Part shown: in pieces, positions 42,558 through 52,350 of the stretch
Layout: each line of letters starts with the position of its first letter
Numbering within the stretch: position 1 is the first letter of the stretch
Source of the DNA: Ditibartonella apihabitans
GTDB taxonomy: Bacteria; Pseudomonadota; Alphaproteobacteria; Rhizobiales; Rhizobiaceae
Assembly: GCF_002007485.1 (NCBI RefSeq)
Contig: NZ_CP015820.1
Coordinates: forward strand, 248,001 to 312,000
DNA length: 64,000 bases
Direction of reading: 5' to 3'
The notes under the pieces: model-generated
Databases searched by the model: none
Told to the model about the DNA's origin: nothing
What the model saw: only the letters and a program-made list of their open reading frames with translations
Translations under genes and position numbers: made by a program

Positions 42558-44627
42558 CTACCGCCCACGTAAAAAGTCAAAAAATGAACGTTTTTTTTGT
42601 GGAACAGGTTGTGCCTCACTCACATCGGCAGGCGGGCGGGGGGCCCAATAATCGTCACTACTTCCCGGTTCAGGCGGCGGAGCCGGATAAGGTGTTGTCG
42701 ACGGTTGTTCGCTTTCAGGCAAAATATCATTGCCTCCGGGAACCGCATTTTGCAGGTTATAATTGCCCGGAAGCGGCAAAACCGGCAAGGATTTTTCGGC
42801 AACCGTCATATAGGATTTCCAAGCGCGCACGGGAAGCGAACCGCCGGAAATTGTTTTCATCGGATGACCATCGTCATTTCCGAACCATATGCCTGTCACA
42901 TAATCTGTTGTATAGCCGATAAACCATGCGTCGCGAAAATCCTGACTTGTGCCGGTTTTTCCGGCAGACGGACGGTCGATCGCGGCTTTTCGTGCAGTAC
43001 CGTTCTCGACAGTCTGTTCAAGCATCGCATTCATCATGCCGACAATATCTGATTGAACGACGCGATTGGCCGTAATTTCACCAAAATCATATATGGTTTT
43101 ACCGTTTGTATCTTCTACTTTCGAGATAAGTCTTAATTGCGGCTTATAACCACCATTGGCAAAAGGCACAAATGCGCCGGTCAATTCAAGCAAGCTCACT
43201 TCCGACGTGCCAAGTGCGATAGAGGCATTGTCCGAAAGTGCCGAATGGATACCGAGACGGTGAGCCACTTCGATAACCTTGTCGGTACCGACCTCCATAA
43301 TCAATTGGGCGGCAACAGAGTTTAGCGAATGGGATAAAGCGGTGGTCAATGTGACTTCACCCATATATTTGCCGCCGTAATTTTTTGGCGTCCAGTTGCC
43401 AATTCTGACCGGTGCGTCGTTGCGGATTGTATTGGGGGTACGACCGGCTTCAAGTGCAGCTAGATAGACAAAGGGTTTGAAGGTGGAACCGGGTTGTCTT
43501 TTTGCATCGGTCGCGCGGTTGAACTGGCTTTGCGCATAGTCGACACCGCCAACCATGGCACGGATTGCCCCGCTTTTATCAATCGATACAAGTGCGCCCT
43601 GGCTCACGTCGCGTTTTTCTCCATTTTCGGAAATTTGTGTGCGGATTGCTTCTTCGGCAGCCCTTTCAAGTGTCATATCAAGCGTGGTTTCGACCACAAT
43701 ATCCTTATCTGTCTCGCCAATGAGAAACGGTAATTGTTGAACAACCTGATCGGCAACATAGTTTTCCGAGCCGGTCCAATAGGATTGAGCCCTTGCCATC
43801 GGTTCGGCTTCTGCCATCGCTACCTCGGCATCATTCACCATGCCTTCTTCTTTCATGGCAGCAAGAACAAGTTTGGCACGGTCATTGGCAGCTTTCGGAT
43901 CACGTGCAGGCGAAAGGCGTGAGGGTGCTTTTAATAATCCTGCCAGAGTTGCTGCTTCCATCAAATCAATATCTTTAGCCGATTTTCCGAAATATCGCCT
44001 TGAGGCTGCTTCGACACCATAAGCACCTGACCCAAGATAAACACGGTTCAAATAGATTTCCAGAATTTGATCTTTGGTATATTTATGCTCGAGCCAGAGC
44101 GCCAGCAGCGCTTCCTGCACCTTTCTTTCCAATGTTCTATCGGGAGAAAGAAACAGATTCTTGGCCAATTGTTGGGTAAGTGTCGAGCCTCCCTGTTTGC
44201 TGCGGCTATGGATAATGTTGGTTACCATTGCGCGCGCAATTCCAATAGGGTCAACGCCATAGTGGTCGTAAAAACGGCGGTCTTCAATTGCTACCACGGC
44301 CTTCGATATCCACGGGCTCATTTCTTTCAATGAAAGTGCTTCACCACCTGTTGTTCCGCGGTTGGCAATCAGAAATCCGTTGCGATCAATAATGCGCACA
44401 TTTGGCGGCCGTTGGGGGATATTCCATGTTGAAGCTTGCGGCATTTTAAGTGCGACATAGCCGACATAAGCAGCGACAGCTATCGCGCCCCAGATAGCAA
44501 GAATGAAACACCATTTGATCAGACGGAACATGAGCCCATGCTTTTTTCGTTTTTCCCGCGACTTGCCCCTTTTTGCGCCGGAACCGCCTTGCGGCGGCAA
44601 TGCACGGTCTTCATCAGTCAAGCGCAT
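42558..44627 (-). CDS. Class A penicillin-binding protein 1A family (transglycosylase/transpeptidase)
   Basis: A 689-residue bifunctional murein synthase. A basic cytosolic tail and one membrane helix (residues about 33-58) lead to a GT51 domain with AIEDRRFYDHYGVDP (catalytic Glu near 114), KQGGSTLTQQLAKNLFL and EIYLNRVYLGSGAYG. The transpeptidase domain has GSTFKPF (active Ser near 382), the SLNS motif and KTGTSQDFRDAWF (near 557). The C-terminus is Pro-rich. It is shorter than E. coli PBP1a and closer to rhizobial PBP1A-type proteins without a large OB insert. ATG at 44627. Confidence 0.93.
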   Translation of the reverse strand: MRLTDEDRALPPQGGSGAKRGKSREKRKKHGLMFRLIKWCFILAIWGAIAVAAYVGYVALKMPQASTWNIPQRPPNVRIIDRNGFLIANRGTTGGEALSLKEMSPWISKAVVAIEDRRFYDHYGVDPIGIARAMVTNIIHSRSKQGGSTLTQQLAKNLFLSPDRTLERKVQEALLALWLEHKYTKDQILEIYLNRVYLGSGAYGVEAASRRYFGKSAKDIDLMEAATLAGLLKAPSRLSPARDPKAANDRAKLVLAAMKEEGMVNDAEVAMAEAEPMARAQSYWTGSENYVADQVVQQLPFLIGETDKDIVVETTLDMTLERAAEEAIRTQISENGEKRDVSQGALVSIDKSGAIRAMVGGVDYAQSQFNRATDAKRQPGSTFKPFVYLAALEAGRTPNTIRNDAPVRIGNWTPKNYGGKYMGEVTLTTALSHSLNSVAAQLIMEVGTDKVIEVAHRLGIHSALSDNASIALGTSEVSLLELTGAFVPFANGGYKPQLRLISKVEDTNGKTIYDFGEITANRVVQSDIVGMMNAMLEQTVENGTARKAAIDRPSAGKTGTSQDFRDAWFIGYTTDYVTGIWFGNDDGHPMKTISGGSLPVRAWKSYMTVAEKSLPVLPLPGNYNLQNAVPGGNDILPESEQPSTTPYPAPPPEPGSSDDYWAPRPPADVSEAQPVPQKKRSFFDFLRGR

Positions 44628-45134
44628 ATCAGAAACGCTCCGATTTTTTCAAGACTAGCATTTTTATTGAATATTGCCGACATGGAAAGACTTTTAAAAA
44701 ATTTCAAGAACCTGAGCGTTAAACCGGAAACCGGATTGAACATTTCGCTGTTTTGCTAGCATAGAAGAATGATTCCGGCAATTTTAAGTAAGATCGATTG
44801 CACTATCCAATCATTTCAAAAGCTTCAAGCACTTCCTCACTATTATTTATGATCTGTTATATTTTTCTCTCAAGAGAAGCGAAATATCGCGCTACCAGAC
44901 ATTTCCGCAATTTAACAAACCGGTTTCCGTATGGGAGTGGTTTGATGTCTTTTGGAGGGGATCATTTTTCTCTAGAAGTGATTTTATCGAAAAAGCCGAC
45001 AATAGATCAGTTCCTGATTTCCGTTAAAATACGATAAATCAGCTTCAAGGGATTGTCCGGTTGCTTACGGTCAATGAAGTTTAAAATGGCAATGGAGCCG
45101 AATGGCGTTTTAGCCAATCGGCTGCATTGAATTT
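44628..45134. other. 507-bp intergenic region PBP/hslO
   Basis: AT-rich, with no gene, RNA or terminator that I can support; presumably it contains the PBP promoter. Confidence 0.45.
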
Positions 45135-46163
45135 TCAATTTTGTTTTGCCTTCAGATCGGCAACATTATCTTGTCCGGTTTTGCGAAATTCTTCCGGATT
45201 GAAATTATAAACTGTCGAACAGAATTCACATTTTACAGTAATTCTGCCGTTTTCAACGCTGGAGTTGATCTCCTCCGCCGTGAAGGTATTCAAGACATTT
45301 TCTATTTTTTCACGCGAGCATGAACATTGATCAAGAATAGCTCTTGCATTGAAAACCCTGACGCCGTGTTCATGGAACAATCGGAACAAAAGTCTTTCCG
45401 CACCCACCTGCGGATCCGTCATCTCGGAACTTTCAATCGTGTCAACAAGTGCCTTGACTTCTCTCCAATGATCAAGATCGGTCTTCTTATCTATTTTTTT
45501 GTTCGTTTGGCTTTCAATAGAAGACTTCGGAAGATGTTGGACAAGCACGCCGCCGGCGCGCCAGCTCTCTCTTGAATGGCCATTTTCATCACGGTCGAAA
45601 AGTGTCGCAACGCCAAGCTTGACTTCGGTTGGAATCTGCTCGGATTGTTTGAAATAGTTACGCGCTATTTCTTCAAGGCTCGAACCGTCAAGTGCAACAA
45701 TACCCTGATAGCGTTGCATATGTTCGCCCTGATCGATTGTGAGTGCCAAAGTTCCTTTGCCAAGAAGTTCTTCAGGAGCATCATGGCCGGAAGCAACAGC
45801 CTCTTCGAGTTTCTTGTCATCAAATCTTGCATAAGCGCGCAAACTGGATGGAGTTTTAAAATCGCATACCAAGAGATTGACCGGCCCGTCGGAGCTGGTC
45901 TGCAAAATGAATTTTCCATCAAATTTCAATGAGGTGCCGAGTAAAACGGTTAAAACCATTGCTTCAGCCAATAACCGCGCTACCGGCTCGGGATAATGGT
46001 GGCGCGACAAAATGCTGTTGACGGCAGTTCCCAACTGCACCGCGCGCCCACGTGCATCAAGGTCTTCCACCTCGAAAGGCACGACTGCATCATCGCCAGC
46101 AAAATTGAAATCACCAAGGGAAGGGCTCTTTTTACCTTGAGCCGGTTGGTCGTTTGCATTCAT
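45135..46163 (-). CDS. hslO: Hsp33 family redox-regulated chaperone
   Basis: About 342 residues. Hsp33 is a cytosolic holdase activated by oxidation and unfolding. The zinc-binding cysteines are intact in the C-terminal redox switch: CSC (ILDQCSCSREKIENVL) and CEFC (VKCEFCSTVYNFNPEEF). The N-terminal core shows LEDLDARGRAVQLG-type sequence and YPEPVARLLAEAMVLTVLLG. ATG at 46163 is given; a TTG at 46175 with AAGGA upstream is an alternative. It lies 194 bp downstream of argF on the same strand, with a palindrome between. Confidence 0.93.
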   Translation of the reverse strand: MNANDQPAQGKKSPSLGDFNFAGDDAVVPFEVEDLDARGRAVQLGTAVNSILSRHHYPEPVARLLAEAMVLTVLLGTSLKFDGKFILQTSSDGPVNLLVCDFKTPSSLRAYARFDDKKLEEAVASGHDAPEELLGKGTLALTIDQGEHMQRYQGIVALDGSSLEEIARNYFKQSEQIPTEVKLGVATLFDRDENGHSRESWRAGGVLVQHLPKSSIESQTNKKIDKKTDLDHWREVKALVDTIESSEMTDPQVGAERLLFRLFHEHGVRVFNARAILDQCSCSREKIENVLNTFTAEEINSSVENGRITVKCEFCSTVYNFNPEEFRKTGQDNVADLKAKQN

Positions 46164-46271
46164 TTCTTTTGTCAAAACCGCGTTTCCTTAAAGACTGCCA
46201 GAGCGTTCTTGCCAAAATGGTTCTGGTTGATTTTACTTTAAAAAGCAAAGATGCTCCGGCACAATGAAGTC

Positions 46272-46288
46272 TCTGAACATTGTTCAGA
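46272..46288. promoter_or_regulatory. 17-bp palindrome upstream of hslO
   Basis: TCTGAACATTGTTCAGA is a perfect 7-3-7 inverted repeat, itself flanked by ATGAAGT (46264) and ACTTCAT (46294), 109 bp before the hslO ATG and after the argF stop. It could be an operator or an RNA hairpin; no T tract follows. Confidence 0.4.
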
Positions 46289-46357
46289 TGAATACTTCAT
46301 AATGCCTGAAGCTGATAAAACAGTAGAACCTTTTGCAAGTAGCCTTATAGATAGGTA

Positions 46358-47281
46358 TTATTTTAACGCCTGCAAGCACCACTCCAGAACAGCCTTTTGG
46401 GCGTGCAAGCGGTTTTCAGCTTCGTCAAAGACAACAGAATGTGGTCCGTCAATGACCGCGTCGACAACTTCTTCGCCACGGTGGGCCGGAAGACAATGCA
46501 TAAACAAGGCATCCGGTTTGGCCAAATCCATCAACGCTTCGTTAACCTGATAAGGCTGGAATACACTGTGTCCGCGGGCCCGGAATTCTTGCCCCATTGA
46601 AACCCATGTATCGGTAACAATGCAATCGGCATTTCTGGCGGCCTCTTCGGCATTATTGGTGAGAACAATGTTCGCACCATTTTGACGTGCCCAATCAATA
46701 TATTTTTGCTGCGGTTCGCTGCCTTTGGGGGTTGCAATTCTCAAATTGAATTTGAAAAGTGCGGATGCTTCAATGAATGAATGTAAAACATTGTTCCCGT
46801 CACCCATCCACGCAAAAGTTTTGCCGGTGATTGGTCCGCGATGTTCTTCATAGGTCATAATGTCAGCCAAAATCTGACAAGGATGGGTATCATCTGTCAG
46901 GCCATTAATGACAGGAACACCGGCATATTCTGCAAGTTCCAGCATTCTGGTGTGAGCCGTTGTCCGTATCATGATAATGTCAACGAAGCGGGAAAGTACG
47001 CGAGCTGTATCGGCAATCGTTTCACTATGTCCGAGTTGCATTTCCGAGCCGGTGAGCATGATCGTCTCGCCGCCCAATTGATGCATCCCGACATCGAATG
47101 ATACGCGTGTACGTGTTGACGGTTTCTCGAAAATCATGGCGAGTGTTTTGCCAGTAAAAGGTTTTTCCGATTGGCCTTTTTTAAGAAGTGCCTTGACCTT
47201 TTTGGCGTGCTCGATGATGTTGCGGGCAGTTTCCGGCGAGAGAATGGACAAATCAGTAAAGTGGCGAATATTCTTCGTCAT
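46358..47281 (-). CDS. argF: Ornithine carbamoyltransferase
   Basis: A 307-residue anabolic ornithine transcarbamylase that makes citrulline from ornithine and carbamoyl phosphate. Signatures: [13 protein letters not shown] (carbamoyl-phosphate binding S-x-R-T-R), [14 protein letters not shown] and [12 protein letters not shown] (ornithine site HCLP). The frame runs on to 47365 into argD, but ATG at 47281 ([12 protein letters not shown]) is the family start. It begins 10 bp after the argD stop, forming argD-argF, the order common in rhizobia. Confidence 0.97.
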   Translation of the reverse strand: MTKNIRHFTDLSILSPETARNIIEHAKKVKALLKKGQSEKPFTGKTLAMIFEKPSTRTRVSFDVGMHQLGGETIMLTGSEMQLGHSETIADTARVLSRFVDIIMIRTTAHTRMLELAEYAGVPVINGLTDDTHPCQILADIMTYEEHRGPITGKTFAWMGDGNNVLHSFIEASALFKFNLRIATPKGSEPQQKYIDWARQNGANIVLTNNAEEAARNADCIVTDTWVSMGQEFRARGHSVFQPYQVNEALMDLAKPDALFMHCLPAHRGEEVVDAVIDGPHSVVFDEAENRLHAQKAVLEWCLQALK

Positions 47282-47291
47282 AATATCAAGC

Positions 47292-48491
47292 CTATTTTTG
47301 TTTGTGAGCATTAGAAACGAGTTGGATTGCTTTTTCAATCCGGTGAAGGCCATCGCGAATTTCATCTTCGGTGACAGTCAATGGCGGTAAAAGACGAATA
47401 ACATTGTTTCCTGCACCAACGCCTAAAAGTTTTTCATCACGCATAGCAGCAATAACTTCAGTGTTTTTAACAACACATTTAAGCCCGGTTAAAAGCCCTA
47501 CTCCACGAATTGACTCTACGACATCGGGAAAACGGTCAATAATGGAAGCCAATCCCTGTTTGAACAGGTTGGCCATGGCATTGACATGGTCGAGAAAACC
47601 GTCGGCCAACATAACATCAAGTACCGCATTGGCCGCTGCCATTGCAAGAAGATTTCCACCAAATGTTGAACCATGGGTCCCCGGTGTCATGCCTTTGGCT
47701 GCCTCTTTTGTTGCGAGACAAGCACCGATTGGAAAACCGCCGCCAAGACCCTTGGCAAGCGCCATGATATCGGGTTCTATGCCCGACCACTGATAGGCAA
47801 AAAGTTTGCCTGTCCGCCCCATGCCGGTTTGGACTTCGTCTACAATGAACAACAATCCGTTTTCATCGCAGATGCGGCGCAATAATTGCATGAATTCCTT
47901 TGGCACCGGACGCAACCCGCTTTCGCCCTGAATAGGCTCGATGAGCAGTGCAGCAGTCTTTTCACCGATTGCAGCCCGCAATGCTTTTTCATCGTCGAAC
48001 GGAACTTGAATAAAACCTTGAGCTTTCGGGCCAAAACCTTCAAGATATTTTTCCTGCCCTCCGGCGGCAAGTGTCGCCAGTGTGCGGCCATGAAAAGCAC
48101 CCTCGAAAGTGATGATTTCATAGCGTTCGGGATGTCCACTTACATATTGATAGCGTCTTGCGGTTTTGATGGCGCATTCTATCGCTTCCGCCCCCGAATT
48201 ACAGAAAAAAACTTTATCGGCAAAGCTGTTTGCACAAAGTCTTTCAGCAACTTTTTCCTGTTCAGGCGACTGGAACAGATTTGATACATGCCAGAGCTTG
48301 TTGGCCTGTTCTTCAATGGCTTTGACAAGCTTGGGGTGGTTATGACCAAGAGCATTGACCGCAATACCGGACGTAAAATCGAGATAGCGCTCGCCGTTAT
48401 CCGAGATAAGCCAGGCACCGTTTCCTCGTGTGAAGCGCAAACCGATACGTGCAAAAGTATCATAAAGTGGTTGCGCATTGTTTTGGGTCAT
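47292..48491 (-). CDS. argD: Acetylornithine aminotransferase
   Basis: A 399-residue class III PLP aminotransferase that converts N-acetylglutamate semialdehyde to N-acetylornithine; it often also serves lysine synthesis. Motifs: [46 protein letters not shown], and the Schiff-base Lys in [15 protein letters not shown] (near 246). ATG at 48491 has GGAG 8 nt upstream. It is the first gene of argD-argF. Confidence 0.96.
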   Translation of the reverse strand: MTQNNAQPLYDTFARIGLRFTRGNGAWLISDNGERYLDFTSGIAVNALGHNHPKLVKAIEEQANKLWHVSNLFQSPEQEKVAERLCANSFADKVFFCNSGAEAIECAIKTARRYQYVSGHPERYEIITFEGAFHGRTLATLAAGGQEKYLEGFGPKAQGFIQVPFDDEKALRAAIGEKTAALLIEPIQGESGLRPVPKEFMQLLRRICDENGLLFIVDEVQTGMGRTGKLFAYQWSGIEPDIMALAKGLGGGFPIGACLATKEAAKGMTPGTHGSTFGGNLLAMAAANAVLDVMLADGFLDHVNAMANLFKQGLASIIDRFPDVVESIRGVGLLTGLKCVVKNTEVIAAMRDEKLLGVGAGNNVIRLLPPLTVTEDEIRDGLHRIEKAIQLVSNAHKQK

Positions 48492-49063
48492 TGCCTGGTC
48501 TCCTATCCATTATATAATTTATGCCGGATACCAAAAACCGGATAAACCGATTTTGGCGATAGCATAAACGATCATATCGCTGTTTTTCTGAACGAAACGT
48601 TAGGTTTTTGAAAAACAGCGCTTTTATGCAAGATAAAACATCAACAGCGCCGTGTTTCATCACGACGCTGTCGAAATTATTCATTTTTACTATCCTGCCT
48701 GTCTGAAAAAAAGTCAATTGATGCCTTTGAAACACCATAATCAAAATTTATCTTGCAAAAATTGATTTTTGCGCCTGCAAATTTTCCTTTTTTGAAAAAA
48801 GTGATTCGCAAGTTGGGGAAAACATCGCAAAACACCTATATAAGCATAAGTAGACTCTTGTCAGGGAGTCATCGCGTATAGTAGTACTTTGGGTAAAACT
48901 GGAACATTTCGGTTCTGTCGGGCAAATATCATAACAAGTATGACTGTTTTTGCGCTTTTTAGCGCGTTGATGGATTCCGGCAAAAATCGAGATGACAAAG
49001 TGAATGGTCATGCCACCTGAAAGTGAAGGGGCGTTGATAGAAATTAAGAAACGGAGTGCCGGT
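48492..49063. other. 572-bp divergent promoter region argD/gcrA
   Basis: No gene called. It holds two hairpins: CAGCG-c-CGTG-TTTCAT-CACG-a-CGCTG near 48649-48674, and GCAAAAA-TTGA-TTTTTGC near 48754-48771. It also holds the four GANTC sites listed separately. Two short minus-strand frames (48460-48744, 48748-49011) have no recognisable product. Confidence 0.5.
48803..48977. promoter_or_regulatory. Cluster of GANTC (CcrM methylation) sites upstream of gcrA
   Basis: GATTC at 48803, GACTC at 48853, GAGTC at 48866 and GATTC at 48973 lie within 175 bp. The middle two form an inverted pair, GACTCTTGTCAGGGAGTC. GcrA binds RNA polymerase and acts at promoters with methylated GANTC sites in alphaproteobacteria, so self-regulation is plausible but inferred. 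Confidence 0.45.
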
Positions 49064-49630
49064 ATGAACTGGACAGATGAACGTGTTGAACTTTTGAAAA
49101 AGCTTTGGAGTGACGGGTTGAGTGCCAGCCAGATTGCTGCCCAGCTTGGCGGAGTTAGCCGTAATGCCGTTATCGGTAAGGTTCATCGATTGAAATTGTC
49201 AGGACGTGGCAAAACAACAAAAGCAACGCCACGCACAAAGAAGCCGGTCGAAACAGTTGTCAATAATGGAACACAGGCACCACGTGCTCCCCGCAATACG
49301 CCGGTCGCACCGGTTGCCGCTGCTGTTGCGGCTTCAGCCAAAAAACCACAGCCTTCAACGATCGGCGCCACAGCTTTGAAACTGGATTTTGTTGCCGATG
49401 CGGTTTCCGAAGTGGAAGAACAGCCTTCAACGGATGTTGTTGTGCCGATGTCACGACATTTGAGCCTTTTGCAATTGAGTGAAAATACATGCAAATGGCC
49501 TGTTGGCGACCCGCTGTCGGATGACTTCTATTTCTGCGGTGCCGATGCGGGAGAGTCAGGTCCCTATTGCGCTTTCCATGCAAAACTTGCTTTCCAGCCG
49601 GTTTCGGAACGCCGTCGCGTAAGAGCTTGA
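49064..49630 (+). CDS. gcrA: Cell-cycle regulator GcrA
   Basis: A 188-residue alphaproteobacterial transcription cofactor. It binds the sigma-70 holoenzyme and stimulates cell-cycle promoters carrying CcrM-methylated GANTC sites. The diagnostic N-terminal helix-turn-helix is MNWTDERVELLKKLWSDGLS with AAQLGGVSRNAVIGKVHRLKL; an Ala/Pro/Lys-rich linker follows, then the conserved C-terminal domain (CKWPVGDPLSDDFYFCG and GPYCAFHAKLAF) with paired cysteines. ATG at 49064 with GGAG upstream is chosen over a longer frame from 49004. A terminator follows. Confidence 0.95.
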   Translation: MNWTDERVELLKKLWSDGLSASQIAAQLGGVSRNAVIGKVHRLKLSGRGKTTKATPRTKKPVETVVNNGTQAPRAPRNTPVAPVAAAVAASAKKPQPSTIGATALKLDFVADAVSEVEEQPSTDVVVPMSRHLSLLQLSENTCKWPVGDPLSDDFYFCGADAGESGPYCAFHAKLAFQPVSERRRVRA

Positions 49631-49669
49631 ATGCCGAACTAGAAGAGCATAAAATACTAATAATAAGCA

Positions 49670-49700
49670 AAACCTTGGAATGTTTATTCCAAGGTTTTTT
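49670..49700 (+). terminator. Rho-independent terminator of gcrA
   Basis: AAACCTTGGAA-TGTTTA-TTCCAAGGTTT, 11-bp perfect stem, followed by TTT. Confidence 0.9.
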
Positions 49701-49784
49701 ATTTATTAGAAAAAACGAACTGTATTTTCTTCAAATTTAATATTCAATTCTATAATTTAAATCTCTCCAAAAGGAAGATTTAAA

Positions 49785-50891
49785 GTGAATAAAGTTGATT
49801 CAATCGTAAGCTATGACGCGCCGCATTCTTGCAGTCAGGAATGGCTTAAAAAAGCAATTGAAATTATCGAAGCGGAAATAAACCGTTCGGCCGATACCCA
49901 TCTCATCCGTTATGATTTACCGGCTTCATGCGGGATAACGCTCTATTTAAAAGATGAATCCTGCCATCCGACAGGAAGTTTGAAACATCGTTTGGCGCGT
50001 TCGCTTTTTCTCTATTCTCTTTGTAATGGAAAAATTGGGCCCCAGACGACTATTGTCGAAGCTTCGAGCGGTTCGACAGCCGTGTCGGAAGCCTATTTTG
50101 CAAAATTGATCGGCGTTCCTTTTGTGACGGTTATTCCGAGGACAACGTCACCGCAAAAAGTCGCAGCCATAGAAGCATATGGCGGCAATGTTCATTTTAT
50201 AGATGATCCGAAATCGGTTTATGTAACAGCTCAAAACCTCGCTGATGAATTGGGGGGCTATTATATAGACCAGTTTACCTTTGCCGAACGGGCAACAGAT
50301 TGGCGTGGCAACAACAATATTGCCGATTCAATTTTCTGCCAGATGTCCAAAGAACCGCATCCCGTTCCGCAATGGATTGTTGCAAGTGCAGGCACTGGTG
50401 GAACATCGGCAACATTGGGACGATATATAAGGTATCGCAAATTTTCAACGAGACTTTGTGTAGCCGATCCGGAAGCTTCGGTTTTTCACCTCCATTATGC
50501 CGACCGGTCGATAAAGGAAATAGAGTCATGTCGTTCGGTGATTGAAGGTATCGGGCGTGCACGTGTCGAGCCGTCATTCATGCCGGACGTGATAGACCGG
50601 ATGATTTCGGTTCCCGATCAGGCAAGCCTTGCAGCGATGCGTGTGATAAGCCGCCTTATCGGCCGCAGTTGCGGCGGGTCAACCGGAACCAATGTCTATG
50701 CAGCCGCAGAACTCATTTCCGATATGATTAAAAATCATCAACAGGGCTCGCTCGTAACATTGATTTGTGACAGTGGGGAACGTTATCGCTCAACCTATCT
50801 TGACGATCAGTGGCTTGCTAAAAAAGGTTTTGATATTTCCGGTGATATGAAACGTCTGGAACAACTCTTTGTAGAAGGGAAACCCTTCTGA
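49785..50891 (+). CDS. PLP-dependent cysteine synthase-fold family protein
   Basis: A 368-residue fold-type II PLP enzyme. PTGSLKHRLA carries the Schiff-base Lys (in place of the usual S-x-K-D-R), EASSGSTAVSEAYFAKLIG is the substrate-binding loop, and SAGTGGTSATLGRYIR binds the PLP phosphate. It resembles the PLP-dependent cysteine synthase family that includes Mycobacterium Cds1, a cysteine desulfhydrase, so it may make or degrade cysteine, or act on another amino acid. GTG at 49785 has AAGGAAG 6 nt upstream and is the evident start. It is monocistronic between gcrA and a long gap. Confidence 0.8.
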   Translation: MNKVDSIVSYDAPHSCSQEWLKKAIEIIEAEINRSADTHLIRYDLPASCGITLYLKDESCHPTGSLKHRLARSLFLYSLCNGKIGPQTTIVEASSGSTAVSEAYFAKLIGVPFVTVIPRTTSPQKVAAIEAYGGNVHFIDDPKSVYVTAQNLADELGGYYIDQFTFAERATDWRGNNNIADSIFCQMSKEPHPVPQWIVASAGTGGTSATLGRYIRYRKFSTRLCVADPEASVFHLHYADRSIKEIESCRSVIEGIGRARVEPSFMPDVIDRMISVPDQASLAAMRVISRLIGRSCGGSTGTNVYAAAELISDMIKNHQQGSLVTLICDSGERYRSTYLDDQWLAKKGFDISGDMKRLEQLFVEGKPF

Positions 50892-51397
50892 TTGTTGCTT
50901 TTGCCTTTAGCCGGTTTTGATGGCGCAAGCCGCTTGAACCCATTTTGCAGGAAGCCGGTTTGCCGGAAATCATTTTTCAGGCTAAAGCCATTTGAGTGTA
51001 CTTCGGAGCGTCCGAGCGGGGCTCGAAGAGACATGCACCTCATCAGTTTGAAAAAATTTGCCGGACAAAATCTTGAGCGAAAAAATAATGGTGTTCAGTA
51101 CTTTACCACCACCCGATCAATGATGGTGATTGATCACAATGAAATTTTATTCCGCTTGAAAAATGACAATTTCTTGGATGGGCGACAAGTTTTTAACTTT
51201 TCAGCCTATCTGTTTTATCCGGTGAACGTGTTGCAAGGAACCGGACAAGTTTGACAATGCCGATGAGCACGAACACATATAGTGCATGATTGGAAGCCTG
51301 TTCCGGCACCTTTTCAGCACAAACAAGTTTTAAAAACAAATAGCCGAAGAGGTGCAAGTTCAACTGCCGAAATTAAAAATGGCAGTAAGTTGTTTTT
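50892..51397. other. 506-bp convergent intergenic region
   Basis: No gene or clear terminator. A 120-codon frame opens on a TTG directly after the preceding stop, without a ribosome binding site or family resemblance, and is not called. Confidence 0.45.
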
Positions 51398-52009
51398 TCA
51401 ATTTCCGGTATTGTTGACCGAGCTCACAACAATATCGTCGCGCTGTTCGATGCTGACCCACTTTCCGGGAGATTGTGTCGATTGACGTTTGAGATATGTA
51501 TATTCGGTGTCTTTCCAGTTGAAGACTTCATCACGCAAATTGTCGAGTACAAAATCACCGCGATCTGTCCGTACAGTTAAAACAGCATGGCCTTCGCCGT
51601 CAGGTTTACGCACAACGGTAATAAGCAGACTGGCAAGCGGCATACCTTTGTCATGTAATTCTTTCTGCTTTTCAAGAACATAGTCTTCGCAATCGCCGGC
51701 GTTTACCGGATAGGTCCAATATTCTTCCTTGCCGTAAAGTTCCATGTCTGTTGCGGGAGTAATACGGGCATTAACACTATGATTGACATCCAGCATCATA
51801 TCCCAGACATTTTGAGTTAACTTTACCGGTTGGAGAATGGTGTTGCGTATTTTGCATTCTTGCGGCAAGCGCTCACAAAATTCGTAGTGCCCTATGGGCT
51901 GCGATGTTTGGCCACTTACGGTCATAAATTCACCAGCCGCTTTTGCCGCGGATGTCAGTCCGACAAACGTTAAAAACGCCACTCCGAATAATCTGAACGC
52001 AAACACCAT
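51398..52009 (-). CDS. Bacterial transglutaminase-like cysteine peptidase (BTLCP/LapG family)
   Basis: About 203 residues, periplasmic. The N-terminal MVFAFRLFGVAFLTFVGLTSAAKA is a signal peptide. The catalytic triad of the BTLCP family is visible: Cys in NAGDCEDYVLEK, His in GHAVLTVRTDRG and Asp in FVLDNLRDEV. Family members include LapG, the calcium-dependent protease that releases LapA-type adhesins. No lapD or adhesin gene is nearby, so the target is unknown. ATG at 52009 is preferred; a TTG at 52021 is possible. It is divergent from the GNAT-C39 gene, and a link to that peptide-handling pair is only speculation. Confidence 0.85.
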   Translation of the reverse strand: MVFAFRLFGVAFLTFVGLTSAAKAAGEFMTVSGQTSQPIGHYEFCERLPQECKIRNTILQPVKLTQNVWDMMLDVNHSVNARITPATDMELYGKEEYWTYPVNAGDCEDYVLEKQKELHDKGMPLASLLITVVRKPDGEGHAVLTVRTDRGDFVLDNLRDEVFNWKDTEYTYLKRQSTQSPGKWVSIEQRDDIVVSSVNNTGN

Positions 52010-52021
52010 TTTTGTACTCAA

Positions 52022-52350
52022 TTTAACTTTGCACGATAAAGATCGTTAACAAAAGGTTAAAGTCCAAACTTGCTTGCTAGTCAATGACCGGAATGCAACA
52101 CTTTATTAAGATTTAAATTATGGTTAAATTTGTGAATTGTTTATTTTCAATGAGTTAGCCTATTGATATGGTTAATATAGTTTTTTATGTCGAAAAAACG
52201 TTATTACAGGATGGTTCATAAAAAGCGTGTGATAGTTTTTAGTGTTTTCTTGAAAAAGCTGAAATATAGCCTATTCATGCGTAAAAAATCACTTATATGG
52301 ATGGTGTTAAGCCTTGATGGCAAAGGCATTCGGGAACTGAGAGTGTGTGA
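52022..52350. other. 329-bp divergent region before the GNAT-C39/ATP-grasp pair
   Basis: AT-rich, with no RNA gene. It contains the small basic frame listed at 52187-52363. Promoters for both flanking genes must be here but are not clear. Confidence 0.45.

Noticed and set aside
48460-49011. Two short minus-strand frames between argD and gcrA
   Set aside because: Overlap the argD start or the gcrA promoter region, with no family resemblance or ribosome binding site.
50892-51254. 120-codon plus-strand frame after the PLP enzyme
   Set aside because: Starts on a TTG abutting the previous stop, no ribosome binding site, composition not protein-like.
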